Shown here in pieces: positions 27,923-37,393 of a stretch of 64,000 bases of DNA (its first letter is position 1; the number at the start of each line of letters is the position of its first letter). The translations under genes and the position numbers were made by a program. Location of the stretch: the NCBI RefSeq assembly GCF_021504595.1, contig NZ_JACSGT010000001.1, positions 2,480,001 to 2,544,000 on the forward strand, in the 5' to 3' direction. The notes under the pieces were generated by a model that saw only the letters and a program-made list of their open reading frames with translations, did not search any database and was not told the origin of the DNA. The stretch is from Chryseobacterium indicum. GTDB lineage: Bacteria; Bacteroidota; Bacteroidia; Flavobacteriales; Weeksellaceae.

Positions 27923-30900
27923 TTAGCAATTATTTTTAATTTCTCCTATTACGTGTACATCATTGGGAATAAACAATGTATAATCTGTTTCGGGAACAAT
28001 TTCCTTTACATCGGACAATGTTCTTTTTATGGTATTTTCGGTGTCGTTAAGGATCATTTGGTTTACCTTAAAATCCACCACATAATCCACAAACTTTTGG
28101 TTATCAATCAACTGAATTAATGAGGAGAGTTCTATTTTTTTTGCAAAATTTACCTCGCTATTTTCATACGCCCAAGGACTAATGTATCTGTTGATGGCTT
28201 CTTTTATAATATCGGCATACAATCTTGTATCTGCTCCCAAAATTTCTTTGTATTTTACTTTACATTCTACTTGAATTTTTTCTAAAACTGGCGGTTTTAC
28301 ACATAAACGAACGTGAGGAGAACATAATTCCATTACTCTGTTTTTAATTTTTTGTAGGGTACTTACATTCAGTAATGGTTTCCACTCCCATATTGTTGAT
28401 GTGGTGCTAGATTTTGCAATAGGAATTAGCGTTACATATCCTGCGGAAACATTAGAAACGGTTTTGGTATCGTATCTATAATGATTTAAACATTTTATGC
28501 GGTACACTTCTGGAAATTCCTGTAAAATAATTCTTTCGTAATCCCACGAAGTAATGGATTTCTGTTTGTGTCGCAATCTTTCGCTGCTTCTTTGGTACAG
28601 CAAACTATCGTCTTCTTGTTTTTTTCCTCCGAAAGAATAATATGGCTGTTTTATTTCTTTAACCGAAGGATGAGAATTGTACAATTTAGAAATGGTTTTG
28701 GGCGGAGTAATTTCTAAAAAGCTGTTGCCTATATTCTCAAAATCTACCAAAACTGCTTTTAGAGCTTGTTCGTGGATGCCTATACAATTGCAAATCCTAT
28801 CCAGTCCGTTTACCGAAATTTTTATCCAAAAAAGCGAATTGGGTAGAAGCGTTGTTTCGGAGGCATTAAATTCTGGTATTGTTATTTTTACAATTCCCGA
28901 TTGTAGTAAACCAAGCGTTTCGTCTCCTATGTCGTGGGAATCTATTAATTTCCATTCGTTATTACTTAAATATTCCCACGAAATTTTTGCGGGTTCTTTT
29001 CTAGGATTGGCGGTTCCTTCTGCCAACTGAAAAAGTAAACTTAATGCATTCCCTTTTTGGGCGTTTTCTAGTCCTATAAAAATTTCACCTTGTTCTGGAA
29101 AAGAAGGTAATAATGATAACGTATTCGCTGGATCTATTTTTTGAAATCCGAAAGGCAACAAATGGTAATATTCTATTGAGGTAAGATTTTTATCCGAACT
29201 TTCGAAAACATAGTTTTGCGTAGCAGAATAGTTCATTACAATAGACTGAATAACAGGCGCACTTGGTAATGGGGTTGCGGTTGCAGGTGGAGATAGAGTC
29301 AGTGATTTAGCTATCGCAATGTATTTTTCCAGAAACTTTTCTTTTTCGTAGTTGCTGTCATTTAATTGGATCCTGATATATCCCGAAACGCTTTCTTTAT
29401 CCGGAATTGCATCTTCTGTATATTCTTTTACAGGATTATTATTGGTATATGTTGAATTGAATAGGGTATTTTGTTTTATAATGAATTTTCCACCCGTCAT
29501 TTCGTAGAGCAATGAAGAGTTTACAACGGTAACATCTCCTTCAATAGAAAATGTTGCTATTGCTCCTTTTTTTAAAAAAAACTCGTTGCAGCCAATGATA
29601 AAACCATTTCCGTTTTTAGGAAAATCTCCAAAAGGTTTAAAGGGTTTGTTAATATCTACTGCTCCTGTATCTGTACTAATAATGAAGTTTTTAAGTCCTT
29701 TTACTTCTACTTTAATTTCTAAATTTTCAGTAACAATATTTTCTGTATTATTTTTAGGAATTATTTTAAGAATTGGGTGCGACGTATTTATTGTATCTCC
29801 ATCGTGAATTTTTGTATTGAAAGGTACAATTGCTTTTTCGGAGGCAGGAATACTCAGTTGTATTTTTTTATCTTGGGTTAGTTCTTTTTGGGTAATTTCT
29901 ATCCATTTTTTTTCTCCAGTAATCCAGAAATCAAATGAATTTGGATTTAACGTAAGAGAGTCAAATTTTAAAGTAATGGTCCTTGTCCCGCCTTTCATAT
30001 AAAATAACGGACTGGCTATTAATAATCCTGTTGTAGTGTTTTCGGTGGAAGATGGAAATACCGAAAATGGTGTATTGGTGGCATTAAGTGCCAATAAATT
30101 GGTTTTCTTCCAAACAGAATTTTCTATATGATGGCTTAAAAAAGATTTAATTTTGATAGAATTAATTACCTGATCCGATGTAGAAGCATAGAATTTATTT
30201 TTTCCCACCGAGTTTTTCCCTGCCATAAAAATAGTTTTTTCTGGCAATAAGAAAGAACTTGCTTGTGAGAAAGGTTCTACAAGCAAATGCACATAATCGG
30301 GTTGTGCTTTTTGAGAAACCAACTGCAAAATATCTTTGTAATAAAAATCCAGATGTCTTTGGGTAAATTCGTTCAAATGTTTTTTTGCAATTCCTAATAA
30401 TTTTAAAAATGCCAAAAACAAAGCATAATGCGGAGAATGTGCAGGATAACTTTCTAATTGTTGAACGAGAGGTTCTTCCGTAGAGTTTTTCCAATAAAGT
30501 AACAATCCAAAAAGCTGCTGAACGCTTTTATTGAATTGATAATCTTGGATTAAATCAACAACAGAGTTTTCATTTTGTTCGTTTATCTTATCTAGAATAT
30601 CTTGTATTTGTTTTTCGATGGTACTGCTATGGTTTTGTAAAAACTCTTTTACTTTTATAGCATCATCTAATGTGGATACTTTTTCTATAAGATTGGTACA
30701 TTCGTGTTGAAGGTTTTCAAAAATTTCTACTATTGTTTTTTTCTGTTCTTTGCTGTCATTAAGTAATAGAAGTGTTTTTCTAATATTGGTATAGTTTTCC
30801 TCATAGGATTTTATATTCCATTTATAAATTTGAGCCAAAATAGCCGTAGATTCCCACGCAAAAAAAGGAGACCAATCCCCATTTTTCTCGTTACGATCAT

Positions 30901-31066
30901 TAAAAAACGTAATATAATGAGACATTTTTTTAGCTAAAAGAACATAATCTACCTCTTCCCTTTCTTCCAACAAAAAATAATTGGTTTGTAGGGCAGACAA
31001 AAACCTGCCGTCTTGGGTAGTTCCCATCCCTAGATGAATTGACATTTTTGAAGAACAAGTTTCCAT
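27923..31066 (-). CDS. Baseplate assembly protein J (Afp11-like)
   Basis: 1047 residues. The conserved baseplate-J block is in the C-terminal third: SERLRHKQKSITSWDYERII, then EFPEVYRIKCLNHYRYD, VSAGYVTLIPIAK and LCVKPPVLEKIQVECKVKYK, with INRYISPWAYENSEVNF near the end, as in Afp11/Pvc11. The N-terminal region is a longer helical extension (about 30-270) with glutamine- and leucine-rich segments. It bridges the gp25/Afp9 wedge and the central hub. It begins 4 bases after the gp25-like gene and ends 4 bases before the Afp12-like gene, so the three wedge components are translated together. Confidence 0.83.
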   Translation of the reverse strand: METCSSKMSIHLGMGTTQDGRFLSALQTNYFLLEEREEVDYVLLAKKMSHYITFFNDRNEKNGDWSPFFAWESTAILAQIYKWNIKSYEENYTNIRKTLLLLNDSKEQKKTIVEIFENLQHECTNLIEKVSTLDDAIKVKEFLQNHSSTIEKQIQDILDKINEQNENSVVDLIQDYQFNKSVQQLFGLLLYWKNSTEEPLVQQLESYPAHSPHYALFLAFLKLLGIAKKHLNEFTQRHLDFYYKDILQLVSQKAQPDYVHLLVEPFSQASSFLLPEKTIFMAGKNSVGKNKFYASTSDQVINSIKIKSFLSHHIENSVWKKTNLLALNATNTPFSVFPSSTENTTTGLLIASPLFYMKGGTRTITLKFDSLTLNPNSFDFWITGEKKWIEITQKELTQDKKIQLSIPASEKAIVPFNTKIHDGDTINTSHPILKIIPKNNTENIVTENLEIKVEVKGLKNFIISTDTGAVDINKPFKPFGDFPKNGNGFIIGCNEFFLKKGAIATFSIEGDVTVVNSSLLYEMTGGKFIIKQNTLFNSTYTNNNPVKEYTEDAIPDKESVSGYIRIQLNDSNYEKEKFLEKYIAIAKSLTLSPPATATPLPSAPVIQSIVMNYSATQNYVFESSDKNLTSIEYYHLLPFGFQKIDPANTLSLLPSFPEQGEIFIGLENAQKGNALSLLFQLAEGTANPRKEPAKISWEYLSNNEWKLIDSHDIGDETLGLLQSGIVKITIPEFNASETTLLPNSLFWIKISVNGLDRICNCIGIHEQALKAVLVDFENIGNSFLEITPPKTISKLYNSHPSVKEIKQPYYSFGGKKQEDDSLLYQRSSERLRHKQKSITSWDYERIILQEFPEVYRIKCLNHYRYDTKTVSNVSAGYVTLIPIAKSSTTSTIWEWKPLLNVSTLQKIKNRVMELCSPHVRLCVKPPVLEKIQVECKVKYKEILGADTRLYADIIKEAINRYISPWAYENSEVNFAKKIELSSLIQLIDNQKFVDYVVDFKVNQMILNDTENTIKRTLSDVKEIVPETDYTLFIPNDVHVIGEIKNNC

Positions 31067-31070
31067 AGCG

Positions 31071-31496
31071 TTAAGTTTTAATAAAAGTTCCTTCTTCTAA
31101 GTAATACGGGAATACATAATTGTGTCTGGAATTGGTAGCACGAATGGTGTACTCTATTTCTATCATTACAATTCCTTGTAATTCGTTGCTTTCCGCTCCG
31201 AAATAAATATTATTCAAATCAATTCTAGGTTCGTACAGTAAGATAGCGTGCTCTATAATGCCTTTAATTTTCGTGAGTAGGGTAACTGTTATATTCTCGA
31301 ATAACATTGGGGTAAGATCGCACCCAAAATCCGAACGCATTACCCTTTCTGTTAATTGTGTGCTTAATAATATCTGTAAACTTTGGTGTATATCTTGCTC
31401 ATCTGCAACCATTTCCACAGTATTAATGATAGGATTAAAAGTGGGAGGAAATCCCCATCCTTTCCCTAAAAAATTATTTTTTTCCATTTTTTCCAT
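31071..31496 (-). CDS. gp25-like baseplate wedge protein (Afp9/GPW family)
   Basis: 141 residues from MEKMEKNNFLGKGWGFPP. The frame is open further upstream, but that part is only the antisense-like reading of the PAAR gene, so the ATG at 31496 (or 31487) is used. GKGWGFPPTFNP at the start and SLQILLSTQLTERVMRSDFG with CDLTPMLFEN are the GPW/gp25 signature; this small wedge protein contacts sheath and baseplate in T4, T6SS and eCIS. LTKIKGIIEHAILLYEPRID is the conserved helix. It starts 14 bases after the PAAR gene. Confidence 0.85.
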   Translation of the reverse strand: MEKMEKNNFLGKGWGFPPTFNPIINTVEMVADEQDIHQSLQILLSTQLTERVMRSDFGCDLTPMLFENITVTLLTKIKGIIEHAILLYEPRIDLNNIYFGAESNELQGIVMIEIEYTIRATNSRHNYVFPYYLEEGTFIKT

Positions 31497-31510
31497 TTTT
31501 TCTTTATTTT

Positions 31511-31801
31511 TTAGCCTCCTATAATTACCGTTGGACATCCCATTACGATTTTTCCACCGTGCGCTGTAGAATCTCCCATCCTTGCCGCAGGAACTCCTCC
31601 TATTAATACGCTGGACGAACCTTGTACTATGGAATCTGGAGGACCTGTGCATACACAACTATCTCCTACCACAGATGCGGGTGTTCCGCCTATTAAAACA
31701 GTAGCATTTCCTCCTGGTAATATTGGACCTCCTACGTGCGGAACTGTTCCTGTGGTAAGAGGACACACGTGCATATCGTTTGTTCTTGCTGCTAAAGGCA
31801 T
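31511..31801 (-). CDS. PAAR-like spike tip protein (Afp10-like)
   Basis: 96 residues. The sequence is a beta-prism of short Gly/Pro/Ala-rich repeats: NATVLIGGTPASVVGDSC, SSVLIGGVPAARMGDSTAHG and CPTVIIGG, the classic PAAR pattern. The His and Cys residues (HVCPL, CVCTG, AHGG, MGC) are placed to bind a metal at the tip. It caps the VgrG-like spike and pierces the target membrane. The stop of the spike gene is only 1 base upstream. There is no extra effector domain, so it is a bare tip. Confidence 0.85.
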   Translation of the reverse strand: MPLAARTNDMHVCPLTTGTVPHVGGPILPGGNATVLIGGTPASVVGDSCVCTGPPDSIVQGSSSVLIGGVPAARMGDSTAHGGKIVMGCPTVIIGG

Positions 31802-31802
31802 A

Positions 31803-33476
31803 TTAATTGAGTTTTATGATTGATCCTTTAATATCTAAATTGGCATTGGCAGAAATCTCGCCTTTTGCCCCTATTATTTTAAAATCTTTTGTAGCTTTTA
31901 GGATAATATCTTTGCTACTTTCTAGGGTAATTCCGTCGGAGTTCATCATTAGTTTATTTCCGTTTTCGTCTTCTAGGAGAAAACCTTTTTCGTCGTCGCT
32001 TATCAAAAGTTTATTTCCTTTTTTTGTACTGAGCTCAACAGATTTTTTCTCATCGTCTAACTGTATTTTTGTACCTTCTTTGGTTACAAAGGCTTTCGTA
32101 TAATTTTCTTTGTCAATCGGAAACGGCATCGCATTTTGCGAACTGTATAAACTTCCCAGTATAATTGGAGTATCTGGATTATTTCCTAAACAACCTACAA
32201 TCACTTCATCATTTACATTGGGGATAAAAAAACTCCCCATTTCGTTCCCTGCAAAAAGTGTTGCCAATCTTGCCCAAACGCCTTCTCCACTTTCGGAAAT
32301 GGTTGGTATTCTCACTTTTATCCTAAATTGGTTATTAGGATCTTCTTCTATTTGGGTAACAATCCCTATTTGCAGTCCGCTAAGAGAATTGGTTTGTCCT
32401 GTTTGTGCTTGTTGAGCGGGTATGGAAGAAGATGTAGTTTCTGCAAAAGTTTGTTCCGACTCCAGTCCTAAAGAATATTCTGTTTTCCAGTAATTATTCT
32501 CGAAAGTGTGATGTTCTTTACGAATAAGGAGTTTTTCATCATCTATTTCTTCATTTACTTTTTTACAAATTAAAAAATCTCCAGCTTTAGCCATCAAATT
32601 CCCAAAAGTAGTGAGCTGGGCTTGTATTACAGCTAGATTACTCTTTTGGATGTAGGTTTTTGCCATCCTTGTAATGGTGGTAGCCAAAAATCTGCTTTCG
32701 TTAAGGGTAACTCTTTTGATATTTTCTTTGGCGCCTTGATTTTCTTCTTTTTTTTCCATTTTTTGAGAAGAAGAATCCCAATATTCAATAGATGCTTTGC
32801 TTAATTTTTTAGATTCGTCTTCGGTTCCAGAAAATGTAAAGACATTAACCCCGTTTTCTGCGGTGTATTTTTCTTTAACCTCTTTTTTACTTAAGGCATC
32901 GAAGACGAAAAATTCGCCATTTCTTACTGCTGCCATCACTCCTATAGAATCTAGAAAACCGACCAAATAATCCCAAGAATGCGTATGAGGATTGCGGGTT
33001 ATCATTTCCTTTTCCCAATCTTTTTCTTCTGTTTCTATTTTGTTAAGCACTTTTGCTGTTCTTAAAAACTGATTGAGTTTGGTGATAAAATTATCGTTCC
33101 CGTTGTCCTCTTCTTGAGGAATGCTAGTAAGTTGATAGGCTTCGTCCTTGCATTCTATCTTCACAACAGTACAATCCTCTCCTATTTTTTTTTCGATAGA
33201 TTTTATAAATCCTTTAAACAATATCTGAGGCTGATTGTCACTTGTTATTTTTACCGTGATTTTTTGTTCTTTTTTCAGCTCGTCTGTTGGCAATTTCGCT
33301 TTAGAACCCAAATCTGGATTGGACGCCACAAAAGTGAATTTAGCAAAAGGAATTTTGTTCAACTCGAAAGTGACTTGCCCTTCTTTAAGCAAACCATCCA
33401 ATCCGTTGTTTACCTCGTCTACTAAAAACTCCAGTTTTAAGAGATCATCAGTTGGTATGTAGGAAGGAACAGGCAT
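31803..33476 (-). CDS. VgrG-like spike protein (Afp8-like)
   Basis: 557 residues. The N-terminal gp27-like hub domains (about 1-370) start with SYIPTDDLLKLEFLVDEVNN and contain QILFKGFIKSIEKKIGED. An OB-fold near 375-460 has GIVTQIEEDPNNQFRIKVRI, GVWARLATLFAGNEMG and VNDEVIVGCLGNNPDTPIIL. The C-terminal 90 residues are a gp5-like triangular beta-helix with the repeating KGNKLLISDDEKGFLLEDEN. It trimerises as the central spike on the tube and carries the PAAR tip encoded next. No fused effector is seen. Confidence 0.87.
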   Translation of the reverse strand: MPVPSYIPTDDLLKLEFLVDEVNNGLDGLLKEGQVTFELNKIPFAKFTFVASNPDLGSKAKLPTDELKKEQKITVKITSDNQPQILFKGFIKSIEKKIGEDCTVVKIECKDEAYQLTSIPQEEDNGNDNFITKLNQFLRTAKVLNKIETEEKDWEKEMITRNPHTHSWDYLVGFLDSIGVMAAVRNGEFFVFDALSKKEVKEKYTAENGVNVFTFSGTEDESKKLSKASIEYWDSSSQKMEKKEENQGAKENIKRVTLNESRFLATTITRMAKTYIQKSNLAVIQAQLTTFGNLMAKAGDFLICKKVNEEIDDEKLLIRKEHHTFENNYWKTEYSLGLESEQTFAETTSSSIPAQQAQTGQTNSLSGLQIGIVTQIEEDPNNQFRIKVRIPTISESGEGVWARLATLFAGNEMGSFFIPNVNDEVIVGCLGNNPDTPIILGSLYSSQNAMPFPIDKENYTKAFVTKEGTKIQLDDEKKSVELSTKKGNKLLISDDEKGFLLEDENGNKLMMNSDGITLESSKDIILKATKDFKIIGAKGEISANANLDIKGSIIKLN

Positions 33477-33484
33477 TTTATTTT

Positions 33485-34255
33485 TTATTTAATAGGCGGA
33501 AACGATATGTTTTGCCCTGTTTTTATGTTTCTGAAACTTAGTAACTTATTGTTTTGAGCTACATCTATATAATAAGACGGATTTTCGTAAATATTTTCCG
33601 CCATTAGTGGCAATTTATCATTCATAGTAACCGTTCTTACATGCGTTAAATCTGGAGAATTTTTATTTTGCTCTGCCACCATTACCTCGTAGGTTCCAGT
33701 TCCTTTAAAAACACATTTGGCTTTGGCTCTTATCGGTCTGCCATCCCTATGGAAAAGTGTATATTCTACCTCCATACTTTTTAGGCGACATTGCAATTTA
33801 TATCCTCCCCAAAGAATTCGTAAATAGGCAGTTTGGTGCGTTTTCCCGATGTACCCCATTAAGAGTTTTCTAAATTCTTCTACTTCCTCGTCTACCGATT
33901 TTTTTTTTGCAAAAGGATTTACAATTGCAGGAGATAAAGCCCCCACAACATCACTCGCCTTATCCAACAGAGACAATTCTCCTTTTCCGTCTTTAATTTT
34001 TCCTGGTGGTACCACTCCGGAACTATCAAAAATAAAATCGAAGGTTACTTCTTCTCCCTCTATTCTGTTGAAACTTAACTCGCTGGAAGATGCTCCCATT
34101 GGTTGTCCTTCGCAGAATGCCACATTATGTTTAAGGGTATATTTTTCTGGATTCAGTTGTACGAAAATGGTTTTTTTAGGATCTTTTTGATATTTACTGT
34201 CATCATATATTTCTATCCTCATTTTGTCTATAATTCCCAATGCTGCTTGTATCAT
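33485..34255 (-). CDS. LysM-containing tube-baseplate hub protein (Afp7-like)
   Basis: 256 residues from MIQAALGIIDKM; the frame continues upstream but overlaps the small DUF5908 gene. TIFVQLNPEKYTLKHNVAFC and SFNRIEGEEVTFDFIFDSSG are typical of the Afp7/Pvc7 (gp53-like) family, as is LLMGYIGKTHQTAYLRILWG. The C-terminal part has a short LysM (THVRTVTMNDKLPLMAENIY, then YIDVAQNNKLLSFRNIKTGQ). In R-type and eCIS baseplates this protein glues the spike hub to the wedges. The start ATG overlaps the upstream stop (ATGA), indicating coupled translation. It is 8 bases from the spike gene. Confidence 0.83.
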   Translation of the reverse strand: MIQAALGIIDKMRIEIYDDSKYQKDPKKTIFVQLNPEKYTLKHNVAFCEGQPMGASSSELSFNRIEGEEVTFDFIFDSSGVVPPGKIKDGKGELSLLDKASDVVGALSPAIVNPFAKKKSVDEEVEEFRKLLMGYIGKTHQTAYLRILWGGYKLQCRLKSMEVEYTLFHRDGRPIRAKAKCVFKGTGTYEVMVAEQNKNSPDLTHVRTVTMNDKLPLMAENIYENPSYYIDVAQNNKLLSFRNIKTGQNISFPPIK

Positions 34256-34425
34256 CTTTCCGTTTTTTCTTTCAGTTTTTCCAATACTTCTTTTGTACAC
34301 TCTTTAATGAGTTGCGATTTTAATTCCTGTAATTTTACTGGACTTAGCGGTTGCGAGGTTGCAGAATTTGTTACCTCTTCTTCTATCTTCACTTTAATGT
34401 GTAATTCTTTAATCTGGATTGCCAT
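34252..34425 (-). CDS. DUF5908-family small eCIS protein (Afp6 position)
   Basis: 57 residues, ATG at 34425, stop at 34252-34254, missed easily because of its size. The start is MAIQIKELHIKVKIEEE, the usual opening of DUF5908 proteins, followed by a Ser/Thr-rich stretch and a charged helix LKSQLIKECTKEVLEKLKEK. The TGA overlaps the ATG of the Afp7-like gene (ATGA). DUF5908 proteins occur at this position in Bacteroidetes eCIS loci, between tube and LysM genes; the role is not established. Placement suggests a baseplate or tube-initiation factor. Confidence 0.75.
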   Translation of the reverse strand: MAIQIKELHIKVKIEEEVTNSATSQPLSPVKLQELKSQLIKECTKEVLEKLKEKTER

Positions 34426-34437
34426 TTTAAAAAAAAA

Positions 34438-34896
34438 TTAAAAATTAGGTACCGGAAGTTCTTTAAAAAAATTATACTTCAGGGTAATGGTTTCTATTAC
34501 CATTTTGTTTTCCTCTGCATTGAAATCGCTAAACTCGTAACTGAGAGGAATAGCGTGTGATATGTACCAAACTTTGAGAGGGTTTCCTTTTTCGTTTAAT
34601 AATGAAACCACCAGATTGGCTGGATAAAAAACAAACTCTTCCAAAGCTTGGTTGCACCACATAGATAAGCCCGACATATCCGATGTTAACCCTCTTTTTA
34701 ATACCAAATTTTCGTACCCAGAACGTAGCGGCAAAGTATGTTTGAATTTATTTTGTCCGCCTTCCGTATAAGATTCGGTTTCCATAGTTACCTTTAAGCC
34801 TGTAACACTCTGAAATTTTGTATCTACACTAAATTGTGGCAATAATTCAAAAATTACAGAAAAATAAAAACTGGGAATAGGATTGCTTTCAGGCAT
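34438..34896 (-). CDS. Inner tube protein 2 (Afp5/gp19-like)
   Basis: 152 residues, T4 gp19-like. The opening is SNPIPSFYFSVIFELLPQFS, then VDTKFQSVTGLKVTMETESY and GYENLVLKRGLTSD in the beta-barrel; IPLSYEFSDFNAEENKMVIE and ETITLKYNFFKEL close it. It is the less abundant, baseplate-proximal tube ring that starts polymerisation, judging from position next to the hub genes and from the extra N-terminal sequence. It is 10 bases after the first tube gene, to which it is clearly paralogous. Confidence 0.83.
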   Translation of the reverse strand: MPESNPIPSFYFSVIFELLPQFSVDTKFQSVTGLKVTMETESYTEGGQNKFKHTLPLRSGYENLVLKRGLTSDMSGLSMWCNQALEEFVFYPANLVVSLLNEKGNPLKVWYISHAIPLSYEFSDFNAEENKMVIETITLKYNFFKELPVPNF

Positions 34897-34906
34897 AATG
34901 CTAATT

Positions 34907-35344
34907 TTATACGTGTTCTATGGTAAATCCGTGATTGGCTATTTCCACTGTATCTATTGCAGCTTCGTTGGCATCCGATTTCATATCGGTGCATTTTAAC
35001 GAAACGATAAAACAGTCTTTTACTTTCCATACCACTTTTGGCTCGTGGTTTTCGTCTAATAAAGAGATGGTAATGTTGCGGCGTTCTACGGTATTTAATG
35101 CAACTGTATTGTACCAGTCGTAAAATTCATTATCTCCCGCAAAAACTCCTTTTTTTAGGGTAATATTGCTTAGTTTAAGCAATCCAGGCATTTTCTTTTT
35201 AAAGAATTCTGGACTTGAACCGACACGATGTTCAATAACATCCATTTCTTTGTTTAATCCGGAAACTTCTGTAAAAGCTATTTTGCTACCGCCCCATTCT
35301 ACACTGAAGTGAAACTTTGGTAGCGGAAAATCTGTATTTGGCAT
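34907..35344 (-). CDS. Inner tube protein 1, major (Afp1/gp19-like)
   Basis: 145 residues, T4 gp19-like. FPLPKFHFSVEWGGSKIAFT and EVSGLNKEMDVIEHRVG begin the barrel; LSNITLKKGVFAGDNEFYDW and TVERRNITISLLDENHEPKV follow; TVEIANHGFTIEHV ends it. These hexamers stack to form the tube that carries payload. It follows the sheath gene by 24 bases. Compared with the second tube gene it is shorter and lacks the N-terminal extension, as expected for the major subunit. Confidence 0.86.
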   Translation of the reverse strand: MPNTDFPLPKFHFSVEWGGSKIAFTEVSGLNKEMDVIEHRVGSSPEFFKKKMPGLLKLSNITLKKGVFAGDNEFYDWYNTVALNTVERRNITISLLDENHEPKVVWKVKDCFIVSLKCTDMKSDANEAAIDTVEIANHGFTIEHV

Positions 35345-35368
35345 GATGTATGGTTTTAGAGTTAATAA

Positions 35369-37369
35369 TTAAGATTTTTGTTGCATTTGTTTGAATTCCA
35401 AAATGATGAATTCCGCAGGTCTTGATGGGGCATAACCTATTTTTACGATAAGTCTTCCTTCCAAAATATCTTGTGCCGACATCGTCTGGTTAAGTCCTAC
35501 TGCGACAAAAAATGCGTGTTCTGGTTTTGCTCCTGCTAATGCACCATCGTTCCAAAGCGTTGTTAAATAATTTTCGATCATTCCTTTTACGTTCATCCAA
35601 GTTTGGGCTACATTGGGCTCGAAAACAAACTGCATACAGGCTTTCTTGGTGGCTTCTTCTATCATATTTGCTAAACGTCTTACATTAACGTATCGCCAAT
35701 CGTTGCTGTTTCCGTCTAGTGTTCTGGCTCCCCAAACGAGGGTGCCTCTTCCTGTAAATTTTCGGATGGCGTTGATGGATTTTCCTGTCTCGTGGATGTT
35801 CATTTCCTGTTGATCCCGATCATTAATATCATCCGTTAAGCCTAATATTCCGTTAACACTTACGTTAGCAGGAGCTTTCCAAACGCCTCTTGTAGCGTCT
35901 GTTTGTGCATAAATTCCTGCAATGGCTCCAGAAGGAGGAACGGTGTTCAGTTTTTGGGAAAGTTTATCTGTTATTAGTTTGAATAAAGGGAGCTGAGTGA
36001 TTAATTTTCTTTCTTCTTCTAAAATATAATTTGAAATAGCACTCATTACCGAATCCATCGTTGAAATTACATTTACTAATATCTTGTCTAATTCGGCTTG
36101 AATAAGTTGAATATTAATAATTTTTAAACTATCCGCTCCATCTTTTATTTCGTTTCCATCCTCATCCAGTAATTTAATATTCAATTTGTCTTTATATTTA
36201 TCTGTGGCAGAAAAATTTCCCCATACATTTACATCAAAAGAAGTATTATTTACAAGAGATTTTTCATTATTATCCAAAACTCGGGTTACGTCCCCAAATG
36301 GAGTTAAAGCTACAATATCTTTACTTTCAACCGTTTGAACCAATAAAGTATCAAACTCCGCCTTAAAATCAATAAGCTGTTGAGCGCAACCTTTTAAATT
36401 GACCTTAACCAAATCTGTAAGATAATTTTTATACGAAGTATTAGATACAGAGTTTAAATTTTTGAAAAGTCCTAATAAATTCCATATTTTATCTACATAT
36501 TCATTTACATTTAAATGTTTTGTAGGATCATCATCTTCAAATCCAACATTAACTTTATTTTTATCTAGATTTTTCCATTTAAGTTCATAGCCATCGTTAT
36601 ATACTTCAGAATACAACTCTTTAAATTCCTTTAATAATTTTACAATTTTATCATCGTTTTTATATTTATCTGAAAAATCCACCTGCTTATCTATGTAATT
36701 AAATCTAAATTGATACGGAAAATTAGCTTGTAAATAAGGATAATAAGCTGCTCCATATTTTAGAAATTGGTTTCCAACTGCTGTTCTGAATTTTTCGGAA
36801 CTTACATCCAAATCCTTTTTGTTTACTTCGCTAGTTTGCTTTACATCCATAATGGTAAACCTATCCATAAGATCGTTACATTGTGTTAATGCCGCTTTTT
36901 GCACTTCACTTAGATCTTCTACCGATGGAAGGCTTACTGCATCCGGAAATAAAAATAATGTAGGTTCGTCTTTTTTTTCTAATTCTTTTAAGCCTGCTAT
37001 AAATACATCTTTTGTGATAGCTTCTCCGTATAATCCAACAGAAACGATATAGCAAATTCCGCCACCATTGGCATAAAAAAGCCGTAAACTGTTGTAGAGT
37101 TTATAATCGCTTTCTGTAACCTTGCATTCGTCGGTGGGTTGGTTGTTTGCATCTAAAACTACGGTTACGTCTTTAGGTTCTGCTGCTCCTCCAAAAATTT
37201 GTTCGTACTCCAACAAAGAAGTAATCTTAATAGGGTCGTTTTTTTTGGAAGCTTTTTCTGTAAATCCTACAAATGCAGGGATGGCGGTTGCCACATTGGC
37301 AATAGAAGGAGGAAATGCATCTTTCTCGTCGATGTACACTCCTGGTGTTTTAATTGAGCTAATATTCAT
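35369..37369 (-). CDS. Contractile sheath protein (Afp2-4-like)
   Basis: 666 residues. The N-terminus SSIKTPGVYIDEKDAFPPSI is the sheath opening, and the C-terminal core is complete: IHETGKSINAIRKFTGRGTL, VWGARTLDGNSNDWRYVNVR and RLANMIEEATKKACMQFVFE are sheath signatures, ending in GYAPSRPAEFIILEFKQ. Only one sheath gene is visible, whereas Afp and PVC have three. The protein is long for a sheath (PVC sheaths are about 350-450 residues): the middle from about 200 to 480 is an insertion, charged and Lys/Asp/Asn-rich, that probably decorates the outside of the particle. It is 24 bases after the DUF4255 gene. Confidence 0.88.
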   Translation of the reverse strand: MNISSIKTPGVYIDEKDAFPPSIANVATAIPAFVGFTEKASKKNDPIKITSLLEYEQIFGGAAEPKDVTVVLDANNQPTDECKVTESDYKLYNSLRLFYANGGGICYIVSVGLYGEAITKDVFIAGLKELEKKDEPTLFLFPDAVSLPSVEDLSEVQKAALTQCNDLMDRFTIMDVKQTSEVNKKDLDVSSEKFRTAVGNQFLKYGAAYYPYLQANFPYQFRFNYIDKQVDFSDKYKNDDKIVKLLKEFKELYSEVYNDGYELKWKNLDKNKVNVGFEDDDPTKHLNVNEYVDKIWNLLGLFKNLNSVSNTSYKNYLTDLVKVNLKGCAQQLIDFKAEFDTLLVQTVESKDIVALTPFGDVTRVLDNNEKSLVNNTSFDVNVWGNFSATDKYKDKLNIKLLDEDGNEIKDGADSLKIINIQLIQAELDKILVNVISTMDSVMSAISNYILEEERKLITQLPLFKLITDKLSQKLNTVPPSGAIAGIYAQTDATRGVWKAPANVSVNGILGLTDDINDRDQQEMNIHETGKSINAIRKFTGRGTLVWGARTLDGNSNDWRYVNVRRLANMIEEATKKACMQFVFEPNVAQTWMNVKGMIENYLTTLWNDGALAGAKPEHAFFVAVGLNQTMSAQDILEGRLIVKIGYAPSRPAEFIILEFKQMQQKS

Positions 37370-37393
37370 GACGTAATATTTAATGGTTTATAT

